A stretch of DNA of 50,891 bases from a bacterium (lineage in GTDB: Bacteria > Chlamydiota > Chlamydiia > Chlamydiales > SM23-39). The stretch's first letter is position 1. The number at the start of each line of letters is the position of its first letter. The DNA is taken from NCBI GenBank assembly GCA_021780355.1, contig JAJXYX010000079.1:1-50891 (forward strand), in the 5' to 3' direction. Under the pieces are notes generated by a model. The model did no database searches. It had not been told where the DNA came from and saw only the letters and a program-made list of their open reading frames with translations. Below are positions 16,275 to 24,653 of the stretch, piece after piece. The translations under genes and the position numbers were made by a program.

Positions 16275-17259
16275 ACCGATGATCGTGATTACAGGTGCGG
16301 CTGGGCTGATCGGGTCTGGCGTCGTTCGTTATTTAAATGATTTGGGCTATGGTCATTTGGTATTAGTTGATGATTTGAAGGATGGGGAGAAGTGGAAAAA
16401 TTTGGTGGGGAAGGAATTTGTTACTTTGATTTCCCGGTATGCTTTGTTTGACTGGCTCAAAGGGAGAGAAGATGAGGTGGATGCGGTTATCCATTTGGGA
16501 GCGTGCTCTGATACCGTTGAGACGAACGCTGATTATTTAATGGAAAATAACGTTCGGTTTTCTATTCGTCTGGCCGAATGGGCTCTTGGGTTTAATAAGC
16601 GGTTTATTTATGCCTCTTCAGCATCGACCTATGGAGATGGGGCTTTGGGGTTTAGCGACGACGAATCGATGATTGGCTCGCTCAAGCCGCTCAATATGTA
16701 CGCGTTTTCTAAACAGCTGGTTGATTTGTGGATGAAGAGAGAAAACGTCTTGGGGCGAGTGGTTGGATTGAAGTATTTTAATGTGTATGGACCGAATGAA
16801 TATCATAAAAAGCACATGGCTTCGATGGTATTTAAAATGATGCAGAAAGCCAAATCGGATGGAGTGATTCAGCTGTATAAATCGAATGATCCAGCCTTTG
16901 CCGACGGAGGCCAGCTGCGCGATTTTATTTACGTGAAAGATGCCGTTCGAATGACGTGCGCTTTTTTAGAGCCGCAGTATCGTTCAGTAGGAGGCCTTTT
17001 TAATATAGGCCAGGGGATTGCGACGACGTGGAATGAATTAGCGGATGCTCTTTTTTCTGCGCTAGGAGTGAAAACGAATATTCAATACGTCGATATGCCA
17101 TCGGCTTTGATCGGACAATATCAAAATTATACCTGCGCCGATATGAGCAAATGGCAAAGACAGTTTGGAGCGAATCCTTCTTTATGCCGAGTGACGCCTG
17201 TACAAGAGGCGGTGTTAGATTACGTGCAAGGCTATTTGCTGACTCAAGCGCGCTGGTAA
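16264..17259 (+). CDS. hldD: ADP-L-glycero-D-manno-heptose 6-epimerase
   Basis: Final step in making ADP-L,D-heptose for the lipopolysaccharide inner core. An extended SDR with NAD-binding TGAAGLIGSG (10-19), LGACSDTVE (78-86), catalytic YAFSK (Tyr146, Lys150), KYFNVYGPNEYHK and the GQLRDFIYVKD substrate segment; these together are specific for HldD/RfaD. 331 aa. AAAGGAG precedes the ATG, which lies within the end of ispE. hldE 0.9 kb downstream acts in the same pathway. Confidence 0.93.
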   Translation: MSLKPMIVITGAAGLIGSGVVRYLNDLGYGHLVLVDDLKDGEKWKNLVGKEFVTLISRYALFDWLKGREDEVDAVIHLGACSDTVETNADYLMENNVRFSIRLAEWALGFNKRFIYASSASTYGDGALGFSDDESMIGSLKPLNMYAFSKQLVDLWMKRENVLGRVVGLKYFNVYGPNEYHKKHMASMVFKMMQKAKSDGVIQLYKSNDPAFADGGQLRDFIYVKDAVRMTCAFLEPQYRSVGGLFNIGQGIATTWNELADALFSALGVKTNIQYVDMPSALIGQYQNYTCADMSKWQRQFGANPSLCRVTPVQEAVLDYVQGYLLTQARW

Positions 17260-17309
17260 TTTTTCTTACTTACATGAGTTTAAACGCGCTTTTCAATGTG
17301 CTTCAGCGG

Positions 17310-17476
17310 TATACCCAAGTTGATTCAAAATTTGGCCGCTAGGCGGGTGCAAAGCGCCAAAAATCGACTGCGGCAAAGTGGGCTAGTATTGCTGAATACA
17401 ACCCACTTTGTTGCAGTCGATTTTTGGCAGCTTTCAATCCCGCCTAGCGGCCAAATTTTGAATTACTTTGGGTATA
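17310..17476. repeat. Family H hairpin element, copy 4 (outer type C)
   Basis: A 167-bp palindrome with TATACCCAAGTTGATTC and its complement (two mismatches near the ends). Outer arm C is CAAAATTTGGCCGCTAGGCGGG. The usual CCAAAAATCGA core continues into CTGCGGCAAAGTGGG, with the T-to-C change matched on the other arm (GCAGTCG). The right end lies inside the last codons of the small minus-strand gene. Confidence 0.9.
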
Positions 17477-17932
17477 TATTTCTGGACGCTTCTTCCTCTT
17501 TCCAGTTAGCGTAGAAAGCTAATCGCTCGATGAGCTGCTGATGATCCATGAGTGGATAATATTTGCAAAGCATCTGGTAAACTTTTTGCAGCTGTTCATG
17601 ATTTTTAGTCCTAAACCAACTAAAATAACAAGCTCCTAAAGGGATTTCGGCCTTGCTTAAACGCTCTTTTATTTCACTTTTATCGTAGAGGTTTTGAATT
17701 TCAAAATGGACATCGCCGTCTACATCTCCTTTAATAAACAATTTCAGATCATGGTTGGCAAACTCCATTCTTTTGGGATGTATCCATGTTGGCTCTACAT
17801 GCCATTGATCAGATTGAAGATGAAGTTCTGGAAAATGGTAAGATCCCCACTTTGAAAAATAAACGGGTCCTTATAGCTTACATGAAGATTTGGTGATTGT
17901 AATGGAGAGGCGCTAATTGAAGGAGTAGACAT
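17463..17932 (-). pseudogene. Frameshifted small hypothetical gene
   Basis: A minus-strand ATG at 17932 with AAAAGG ten bases upstream opens a frame (MSTPSISASPLQSPN...) that ends early. From about 17870 the coding signal continues in another frame as VYFSKWGSYHFPELHLQSDQ and HVEPTWIHPKR, running without a stop into the 101-residue frame that starts at ATG 17768 and ends at 17463. The joined product would be about 155 aa. I infer a frameshift near the GGACCC at 17868-17873, either real or a sequence error. The C-terminal residues IYPK are encoded by the end of the H hairpin. Without the shift only the 101-aa part (17463-17768) could be made. No family recognised. Confidence 0.55.
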
Positions 17933-18142
17933 CGTTGTTTAACCTTTTAAGTTGACGGGAACTTATATCAAGGAGTTTACTTTGCATTCAAGGAATTTTT
18001 TATCCACTTAAAACTCTCTTTCTGCAAGTTCTCGCATCCCAGTCTTTCTCGGAAAATAGCGAAAAACTTCCACAAAAAAACACCTTCTTTTTTTTCATAA
18101 AGATGTTAGCATGTTGAATTTGCTCGTTAGGATACATGCGCT

Positions 18143-19513
18143 ATGACTCATTTGGCTGATGCTTTTCAACATTTTCGTCCGTTCACTGTGCTCGTGATTG
18201 GAGACTTTTTTTTCGACACGTATATTACAGGACGTGTGAAAAGGATTTCTCCTGAAGCGCCAGTTCCCGTGCTCGAAGTATTGAGACAAGAGTCAAGGCC
18301 TGGTGGAGCGGGCAATGTTGCATTGAATCTCGCTGCTATCGGAGCTCATGTCTTGGCTATTGGCAGAATGGGATATGATGCAGAAGGACAGCAGTTGAAG
18401 CATCGTTTGCAGGCGGACGGCGTGGATGTTTCTGCCTTTGTCATCCAATCCTCTTATCAAACGCCTGTGAAACGGAGATTTATTGCAGATAGCCAGCAAC
18501 TACTCCGCGTCGATTTTGAAACGGTAGAGCCTTTGCCTTTTGAATTAGAAGAGCAGCTGCTCTCTTTATTGCCTTCATTGATGGAGCGTTCGCAAATTGT
18601 CGCTATTTCCGACTATGGAAAAGGGTTTTTAACGCGCAGTTTGATTGCTAAAACCATTCAAATGGCGCAGAGCTCTGGTGTTCCTGTGATCGTCGATCCC
18701 AAAGGACTGGATTTTACAAAATACCGCGGCGCCACTGTATTAAAGCCGAATGCTAGCGAAGCGTATGCGGCTGCGAATATGTCCTCTTCTAGCTCTTTGG
18801 ACGAGGTAGCGCAGCATCTTCTCGATCTTTCTCGAGTCGATCAATTGCTGATCACCCGCTCTGAGGCGGGGATGTCTCTTTTCGAGTCGGGGAAGGCTCG
18901 AAAAGATTTTCCTGTCCGCTCAAGAGAAGTGAAAGATGTGACAGGGGCTGGGGACACTGTCCTTTCGTTTATTTGTTTGGCGCTTGCCAATGGGCTTGAT
19001 ATGGATCAAGCGGCGCAGCTAGCAAATATCGCAGCTTGCATCTCTGTGGAGCGTTTAGGCTGCGTTCAAGTCACGTTGGCCGAATTAGCGCAGCGCCTTT
19101 TTGAAATGAATCGAAATATGAAGATTTTTGATGAGAGCCACTCCTACGCTTTGCGTCATCTCCTCAAAGATAAAAGCTACTCACTTTTGATTTTGCAGCA
19201 CGGGCAATGTGTGACGAACGCCCTTTTACGAGCCGTTAAACAGCTTTCTACTGTGGAAGGGCACCAGCTCATGGTCTATATCAATGATGCCTATCCAACG
19301 GATGAATTTGTCCATTTGCTCGCCTCTTTAAATGAAGTCGATATGATTGTTCTTCAAGGAGAAAGCTTGAAAAACCTTTGCAGCATCATGAATCCCTACG
19401 AGATGTATTGTCTAGAGGGGGATGAAATCCGTCAATTGCATCAAGCAGCCGATCTGCTCTCCACGCTCCGCTCATATGGACTGAAAAATCAAAAAATTTC
19501 GACACTTTCTTAA
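18143..19513 (+). CDS. hldE: D-glycero-beta-D-manno-heptose-7-phosphate kinase with degenerate second domain (HldE/RfaE-like)
   Basis: Residues 1-320 are a PfkB-family kinase of the RfaE1 type: GDFFFDTYITGRVKRISPEA (20-39), PGGAGNVALNLA (53-64), and the anion hole VTGAGDT with catalytic Asp271. It phosphorylates heptose-7-phosphate at C1. Residues about 325-456 occupy the place of the HldE nucleotidyltransferase domain, but the G.FD..H.GH adenylyl-transfer signature is absent. So only the kinase activity is supported; ADP transfer must be done by another protein or this domain has a new role. The start is ATG 18143; an AGGA lies 12 bases upstream. Confidence 0.85.
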   Translation: MTHLADAFQHFRPFTVLVIGDFFFDTYITGRVKRISPEAPVPVLEVLRQESRPGGAGNVALNLAAIGAHVLAIGRMGYDAEGQQLKHRLQADGVDVSAFVIQSSYQTPVKRRFIADSQQLLRVDFETVEPLPFELEEQLLSLLPSLMERSQIVAISDYGKGFLTRSLIAKTIQMAQSSGVPVIVDPKGLDFTKYRGATVLKPNASEAYAAANMSSSSSLDEVAQHLLDLSRVDQLLITRSEAGMSLFESGKARKDFPVRSREVKDVTGAGDTVLSFICLALANGLDMDQAAQLANIAACISVERLGCVQVTLAELAQRLFEMNRNMKIFDESHSYALRHLLKDKSYSLLILQHGQCVTNALLRAVKQLSTVEGHQLMVYINDAYPTDEFVHLLASLNEVDMIVLQGESLKNLCSIMNPYEMYCLEGDEIRQLHQAADLLSTLRSYGLKNQKISTLS

Positions 19514-19521
19514 AGGGCAAC

Positions 19522-20421
19522 ATGTCGTCTTTACCTTCTTTGCAAGAGTTGTGCTTAACGAGAGTTTTGCAAAACGGATTAGATTTATTTGATGCTGACG
19601 ATTATTCTAGGATAGAGGAAGTAGCCGAAAGGATCTCATCTGAAATCAATCCCGTGCTTCGTTTAAAAGAACATACAGATTGGATAGCCGAATATTACGC
19701 GATTCTTGCCAAGGCGGGAGAGTCTATTAAAACCGATCGGTCTTTGGCTCATCATTCTCTTTCTTGGATTCTTTTGCAGCCCTCGTTGAATAAATTAAAA
19801 AGTGAAGTATTTTGGGATCTAAAAAGTCGAAACATCCCTTTTCATTGGGAAGTAGAGATGTCGAAAATCAAAGATTTTCCACACTTATTTGATTTGTTGA
19901 TCCGGCATTTCCCTCTACAGATGAAGATGAAAGATAGCCCCATTTTACAAGCTGAGGACTTGTGTTTGCTGTTTGTAGCGCGCCACAATTATTGGGCCGG
20001 AATTGCTTACATCGTAGAAAAGGGAGCGAACCTGTCGATCCAGTTTCCTCAAACGCCTGATGATCCTAATAGAAATTTACTTCATTGGTCCATTCGTCAA
20101 AATGGATTTAATTTGATGACTATGGCCCTTATTTATTCGGGCATTGATCTTCACGTTCCCGACTATGAAGGGAAAACTCCTTTAGAATTGCTTGCAGAGA
20201 AAGTTCCTCTTCTGGCGCAACCGGGCTATGATCTTCAATCAGCTCTCAAGTTTCTAATGCAAAAAGGCGCTGATGTACGTTCCTTGGGCCCTAAAATTCT
20301 TGATCAAGTCAAGCTCAACCAAATTCCATGTTTGCATGGAAGTTTTTCTGAAAAGGAAAAAAAACGCCAGGAAATTATCGAGATGATCGAAGAAGCTATG
20401 GAATTTTCTCCTTTTATGTAG
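19522..20421 (+). CDS. Ankyrin-repeat-like protein, 299 aa
   Basis: The C-terminal half holds at least one recognisable ankyrin unit (NLLHWSIRQNGFNLMTMALI followed by GIDLHVPDYEGKTPLELLAE, about residues 188-235), a looser one before it (IAYIVEKGANLSIQ) and one after it (ALKFLMQKGADVRSL). The N-terminal 150 residues are helical and unrecognised. No signal peptide or membrane segment. It starts 8 bases after hldE and is probably co-transcribed, although a pathway link is not implied. Ankyrin proteins of intracellular bacteria often act on host proteins, but nothing here proves secretion. Confidence 0.6.
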   Translation: MSSLPSLQELCLTRVLQNGLDLFDADDYSRIEEVAERISSEINPVLRLKEHTDWIAEYYAILAKAGESIKTDRSLAHHSLSWILLQPSLNKLKSEVFWDLKSRNIPFHWEVEMSKIKDFPHLFDLLIRHFPLQMKMKDSPILQAEDLCLLFVARHNYWAGIAYIVEKGANLSIQFPQTPDDPNRNLLHWSIRQNGFNLMTMALIYSGIDLHVPDYEGKTPLELLAEKVPLLAQPGYDLQSALKFLMQKGADVRSLGPKILDQVKLNQIPCLHGSFSEKEKKRQEIIEMIEEAMEFSPFM

Positions 20422-20438
20422 CTCCGCTTTCTTCGGTA

Positions 20439-20607
20439 TATACCCAACGTGATTCGAAATTTCGCCTCTAGGCGGGATTGAAAGCTGCCAAAAATCGATT
20501 CTTACAAAGGGGGGTAGTATTAAATCAATACAATCCCCCTTTGTAAGAATCGATTTTTGGCGCTTTGAACCCGTCCAATAGCCGATTCTTGAGTTACGAA
20601 CGGTATA
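20439..20607. repeat. Family H hairpin element, copy 5 (chimera: left outer D, right outer B)
   Basis: The core (CCAAAAATCGATT with inner arm CTTACAAAGGGGGGTAG / CCCCCTTTGTAAG) pairs perfectly, but the outer arms do not. The left is TATACCCAACGTGATTCG with CCTCTAGGCGGG, while the right is the complement of type B (CCAATAGCCGATTCTTGAG, CGGTATA). A stray right end of a type A element (CTTTCTTCGGTATA) directly precedes it (20427-20440). This looks like recombination between copies. Confidence 0.88.
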
Positions 20608-20610
20608 ACG

Positions 20611-20985
20611 AATGAATGGGAAAAACGAGGGGTTAAGGAAGAGAGGAAATATGCGATTCTCACAGCAGAAATTGCTGATGCAACCTTTGATCTTAAGCCT
20701 TCGGAGCATAAAAAATTAAAAGGCTTAAAGAATCAAAATCTTCGCGATCATATGACTGATCTCCAATTAGTTTTCACCATGTTGGGTGAAGCTTCTACAA
20801 CAGAAATTGCAGTTCAGAACGATGCTCAGGGATTTCATCAAAATAAGAAAGCAGCTCGGGAAGGGGGAGAAATTGCTGGGAATGCAAGAAAAGAGCTAGA
20901 GCAAAAAAGTGGTCGCAAAGTAGTTAGTAAATCCAATTATTTAAAAATGGATTCATTAGAGTTAGAACTGATCTCCGAAAGATAG
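20611..20985 (+). pseudogene. dinD: dinD-like (DNA-damage-inducible protein D) C-terminal remnant
   Basis: The frame from AAT at 20611 reads NEWEKRGVKEERKYAILTAE, then DLKPSEHKKLKGLKNQNLRD and HMTDLQLVFTMLGEA, ending RKVVSKSNYLK...; this is the conserved C-terminal half of DinD. About 125 codons remain of the roughly 275 expected. The 5' end is cut exactly at the right boundary of the H hairpin, with no start codon in frame until ATG 20752. I treat it as a dead gene truncated by repeat-mediated rearrangement. Confidence 0.75.
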
Positions 20986-21030
20986 AAAAATTTATTGTGT
21001 TTTTTGAAAATTTATATCAAAAAAATAGGT

Positions 21031-21073
21031 TTCCAAAGATTGAGTCTTTTGGCGGGGCTTGGGGCAGCGCCCC
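21031..21073 (+). repeat. Family R repeat, single unit
   Basis: A diverged single R unit: CCAAAGATTGAGTCTTTTGG, GGGGCTTGGGGCAGCGCCCC. It lies against the 3' end of the minus-strand gene that stops at 21076, where its GC-rich hairpin could end transcription. Confidence 0.7.
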
Positions 21074-21075
21074 AT

Positions 21076-22608
21076 TTAGATCGAAGGTTCGGGGCAGATG
21101 CGCTCGAGGCCTTGTCTGAGTTCTTTGAGGGCGCGGGGGTGGTGATTTTGGGCGTGGACGAGGTGTTCTGCGGCTTTGAGGTGGCGCCAGGCTTGGATGT
21201 AATTGAGCCTTTCGGCGTAGATGGCAGCGAGATAGTAGTTTGCCGAAGGATCTGAGGGGTAAAGAGAGATGTAGTGTTCGAGGATGGGGAGGGCTTCTTT
21301 GTAGCGGCCGAGTTGAAGCCATGTGACGGCGAGATGAAAATGGCCTTGGCGGAAAAGGGGGTGCTTTGCGAGAGTGTCGGAAATCCGTTTTTGTTTGGCG
21401 AGAATGGACGTTCTCGATTCGTTGACTTCAGAATAGATGGCCTGAATGCCTTCGGCGTCGATGCGGCCGAGGAGGTAGTCTTCAGAAACTGTGTCCGCGG
21501 AGATGGAGTGTTCAGGAATGACGCCCTGGATGGATTCGAGAAGTTTTTTTCCTTTTTCTTGTTCGCCGATGAAGAGGTAGTTAAACCCCAAAAACATGTT
21601 GATTAGATAGTCGTTTGGGAGGAAGAGTTTCCCTTGTTCATAGAGCTTGATGGCAGTGGCGGGATCTTCCCGATGCCAACTGACGGCGGCTTGGTTCATG
21701 AAAGCAAGGCCTACTACTTCTCGGATCGTTCTTCTTTGCAGTTGTTTGGTTTCTAAGCCGAGATATTGCTCAGATGGGATATCGATGCCTCGCGCGGTGG
21801 TTTCAATATTTGTGATTTCTCCTTGAGGGTCGATGTAGCGGACGTAGATGTGGCCGGGCGGCGTGATGGCTTCCAGCGAGAGCTCGAGCCTTTGAGCTAG
21901 ACAAAGATAAAGGATCGAGACGCCGAGGCAGACGCCTCTTCGGGAGTCGAGAACGGAGGGGAGAAGCGTGTACATATCGATGTCTTTGGCGTAGAGGGAG
22001 TGGGGAGGAAAGCGAAAGCGCATCTCATTGAAGATATAATCATTGATCGCGCGGATCTTTTGTTCCGGCGACGGATTTTCGGGAAGGCGCGCGAGGATTT
22101 GCAGCGCCATGAGATCGATGTTGGCTTCGTAGCTGCGAGCTTTTAGGGGGAAAGTCTCTTCCGGGTCTTTTTCGGCTAAAAATAGAGCGCGGGCCAAATC
22201 GAGCTCATCGGAAGGCAGCTCGAGGGTTTCTTGGAGGGTCCAAGTGGAATAGCCCTTGAGTTTGCGATTGCCTAAATGCCTGCCGAGTTTTTCGATCATC
22301 GAAAGCTGCTCTTCGTTGAGATCGATCGATTTTTCCTGCGATGAGCGGTTAACAAAAGCAATGATTGGTTTTACATCGATGCTTGGCCAAATCAGAGCGG
22401 GATCTTCCTGGGTTTGATTGCCATTGAGTAGAGCCCACGCATGTTTTAACGCCTGCTTTCCTTCAGGCGTATGGGAGTAGAGCTCATAAAACGCAAAATG
22501 CTGGGTCACAGAGGTGGGATCTAAAGTAGAGTAAATGAGAGACGGAGTCGGGAGCGCGAAAAGGCGCGCACTAAGAAAGATAAAGAGGAAAAAAAAGCGT
22601 TTATTCAC
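21076..22608 (-). CDS. Exported SirB1-type transglutaminase-like / TPR protein
   Basis: The first 18 residues (NKRFFFLFIFLSARLFA) are a signal peptide. Around residues 180-280 is a transglutaminase-like domain of the SirB1 kind: DSRRGVCLGVSILYLCLAQR with the cysteine, and TPPGHIYVRY with the histidine. From about 300 to 500 come TPR-like helices (e.g. AVTWLQLGRYKEALPILEHY). The start is GTG at 22608. Such proteins are presumed peptidases or scaffolds in the envelope; the activity is unproven. It follows malQ on the same strand after about 50 bases. Confidence 0.75.
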   Translation of the reverse strand: MNKRFFFLFIFLSARLFALPTPSLIYSTLDPTSVTQHFAFYELYSHTPEGKQALKHAWALLNGNQTQEDPALIWPSIDVKPIIAFVNRSSQEKSIDLNEEQLSMIEKLGRHLGNRKLKGYSTWTLQETLELPSDELDLARALFLAEKDPEETFPLKARSYEANIDLMALQILARLPENPSPEQKIRAINDYIFNEMRFRFPPHSLYAKDIDMYTLLPSVLDSRRGVCLGVSILYLCLAQRLELSLEAITPPGHIYVRYIDPQGEITNIETTARGIDIPSEQYLGLETKQLQRRTIREVVGLAFMNQAAVSWHREDPATAIKLYEQGKLFLPNDYLINMFLGFNYLFIGEQEKGKKLLESIQGVIPEHSISADTVSEDYLLGRIDAEGIQAIYSEVNESRTSILAKQKRISDTLAKHPLFRQGHFHLAVTWLQLGRYKEALPILEHYISLYPSDPSANYYLAAIYAERLNYIQAWRHLKAAEHLVHAQNHHPRALKELRQGLERICPEPSI

Positions 22609-22657
22609 TAAGGGCGCTCGGTTGGGCTTCTTTGGTTCTTATATCATAATCCTTATT

Positions 22658-24196
22658 TTATTTAGCAAAAGAGCTCATGTGGGCAGTCAGTTGTTCGTGG
22701 CCCGTAATTTCTTCCACAAATGGGATAAAGCGATAGGTCCAATTTGTGGAAAGAAGTTCTCCTGGAATGTTGATCCTTTCTTCCTTTGGATTCATATGAA
22801 CAAAATGGGGGATGAGAGCTAAATATTCTTGCAGAAGATTGATGTGAAAATAAGACGGCGTATGGTGCGCGTCGTGCAGAATTTCCAAAATCCGTTCAGA
22901 AGGCAAGTCAGGCTGGTAATTCCACTTCTTAAATGCGCAAAAAGCTTTGGCCTCTTCAGGATAAAATTGCCACCAGCCTCTGAGCGTATCGCAATCGTGG
23001 GTGGAAACCGTCGTCATGCTGAGAGGGTCGTATAAGTGATACGGAATATAGCGTTCATCGAGCTCCCAGTCCCTTTGCCAGCGAAGTACTTTTGTTCCGC
23101 AAATTCCTAGCTTTTTTAAGATCTGAGGGACCTCTTTCGGAATAACGCCCAAATCTTCAGCAATGGGGAGCAAAGGAGAGCTTTTGACAATTTTTTCGAG
23201 GATCTCTTCACCATGAGAAGGCCAGAGATGGGGGTTTTTAGGGACGAAATGCCCTTCAATAGCAGGTTTATTGGGAGGAATGCCCCAGATGCGGAAAAAT
23301 CCGACGACATGATCGATTCGGTAGAGATGAAATCCTTCGGCGGCAGCGTCTAATCTTTGTTTCCACCAAGAAAAATCATTTTTGTGCATCGCTTCCCAGC
23401 GAGGTAAAGGAAATCCCCACTTTTGTCCTTGCTTGTTGTAGTAATCGGGAGGAGCGCCGGCGACGAGGGTCAAGTCAAAAAGGGACGGGTTCGCCCACAC
23501 ATCGACACTATCCGGACTCAGAAGAATGGGAAGGTCTCCTTTTAAAAAAATGCCGTTAGACGTTGCATAGTCGCGCACCGATCGGAGTTGCTGATAGCTT
23601 AGATATTGCAAATAGGCGTGGAAATCCACCATCTGCTTTGACGCATGGATGAGAGAGGGATTGTATTGTCTTGCCGAAGCCGGCCAATTTTGCCAGCTGA
23701 GGCCTCCATATTGGCTTTTACACATTTGAAATAAGGCATAAGGCAAAAGCCAGCCTTGCTCTGTGAGAAACCGTTGGTAGTCTTCAGTTGTTTCTACTTG
23801 AGGAAATGTTTGGAGAAAATAGGTGTATAGCCACTCCAATTTTTTTTGTTTGACTTCCTGGAGCGCCACTCTCGGCAAATGAGTCAAATCACGAAAAGAG
23901 GAAACCAATGCTTTGGCATCGGCTCCAGGAAGAGCGGCGATGCTGAGATACATTGGATCGAGAGCGCAAGACGACATGGAATTGTAAGGACTCGTATCGC
24001 GGCCTATATCCGTTAAAGGAAGCAGCTGGAGGCAATCGAATGAGATCTTTTTGCACCAATCGATCAAAGGAAGTAAATCGTAAAACTCTCCGATCCCGCA
24101 GCTTGTTTGCGAGCGCAGAGCGGAGAGAGGAAGGGCGATGCCATGATGCGCTTTTTTCCCGATGAGCTGCCAGTGGGCGTCTGTTTTTAATGCCAC
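22658..24196 (-). CDS. malQ: 4-alpha-glucanotransferase
   Basis: GH77 disproportionating enzyme of glycogen breakdown. Motifs are LPLSALRSQTSCGIGEF near the start, FDCLQLLPLTDIGRDTSPYN, LYRIDHVVGFFRIWGIP (catalytic Asp nucleophile, about residue 300), IAEDLGVIP (acid/base Glu, about 348) and VSTHDCDTLRGWW. 512 aa. The start is GTG, 4 bases after the chaperone gene. The scc1-malQ adjacency is a known chlamydial oddity: a metabolic gene at the end of a secretion operon. Confidence 0.94.
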   Translation of the reverse strand: MALKTDAHWQLIGKKAHHGIALPLSALRSQTSCGIGEFYDLLPLIDWCKKISFDCLQLLPLTDIGRDTSPYNSMSSCALDPMYLSIAALPGADAKALVSSFRDLTHLPRVALQEVKQKKLEWLYTYFLQTFPQVETTEDYQRFLTEQGWLLPYALFQMCKSQYGGLSWQNWPASARQYNPSLIHASKQMVDFHAYLQYLSYQQLRSVRDYATSNGIFLKGDLPILLSPDSVDVWANPSLFDLTLVAGAPPDYYNKQGQKWGFPLPRWEAMHKNDFSWWKQRLDAAAEGFHLYRIDHVVGFFRIWGIPPNKPAIEGHFVPKNPHLWPSHGEEILEKIVKSSPLLPIAEDLGVIPKEVPQILKKLGICGTKVLRWQRDWELDERYIPYHLYDPLSMTTVSTHDCDTLRGWWQFYPEEAKAFCAFKKWNYQPDLPSERILEILHDAHHTPSYFHINLLQEYLALIPHFVHMNPKEERINIPGELLSTNWTYRFIPFVEEITGHEQLTAHMSSFAK

Positions 24197-24200
24197 GCGA

Positions 24201-24653
24201 TTATCTCAGGCCAAAAGGGTGAGGAGGGGAGTCGGGAGCGAGATGGGTGGGAGCTGTTCTTCCGCTTTGAATGGCGTCTATCCAGCTTTCAACTTCTGTC
24301 ATAAAAGCGCCAAAAAACGCGGCGAGCCTTTCGGCATCGAGGATCTCGATAGGGAGAGATTGGTGCAGCGTCAAATGGTTGTTGAGCGGCAAATAGCCTA
24401 AAATGGCAGATCTAGGATCGGGGAGATCGTTTGTTTTGAGCCCGTCTTTTAGCACATTTTCTCTAAATTTCCCTGGAGGAATTTCAATAGCGGCGGAAGC
24501 GATGAGAAGATGAGTTTGGCTAGAATCCATTTGCATTTGGATGCGCGCTTTGCCATGCACCTGTAGAAGGCAAGCTCCATGCTTGTCGACAAAAAGGGGA
24601 AGACCTAAAAAATCTCCCAATCCAACAATGAGCTCGGTAAAACGGTCGGTCAT
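24201..24653 (-). CDS. scc1: Class I type III secretion chaperone (Scc1/SycE-like)
   Basis: A small acidic protein (150 aa) with the alpha-beta-alpha pattern of dimeric T3S chaperones: FTELIVGLGDFLGLPL, a beta strand ACLLQVHGKARIQMQMD, and a C-terminal helix around FFGAFMTEVESWIDAI. It shares ATGA with the end of copN, so its dose is coupled to the gatekeeper. In Chlamydia the gene in this position binds the N-terminus of CopN. The C-terminal Pro/His tail is low in complexity. Confidence 0.8.
   Translation of the reverse strand: MTDRFTELIVGLGDFLGLPLFVDKHGACLLQVHGKARIQMQMDSSQTHLLIASAAIEIPPGKFRENVLKDGLKTNDLPDPRSAILGYLPLNNHLTLHQSLPIEILDAERLAAFFGAFMTEVESWIDAIQSGRTAPTHLAPDSPPHPFGLR

Noticed and set aside
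20254-20709. 151-codon minus-strand frame
   Set aside because: It runs antisense through the ankyrin gene end, the H palindrome and the dinD remnant.
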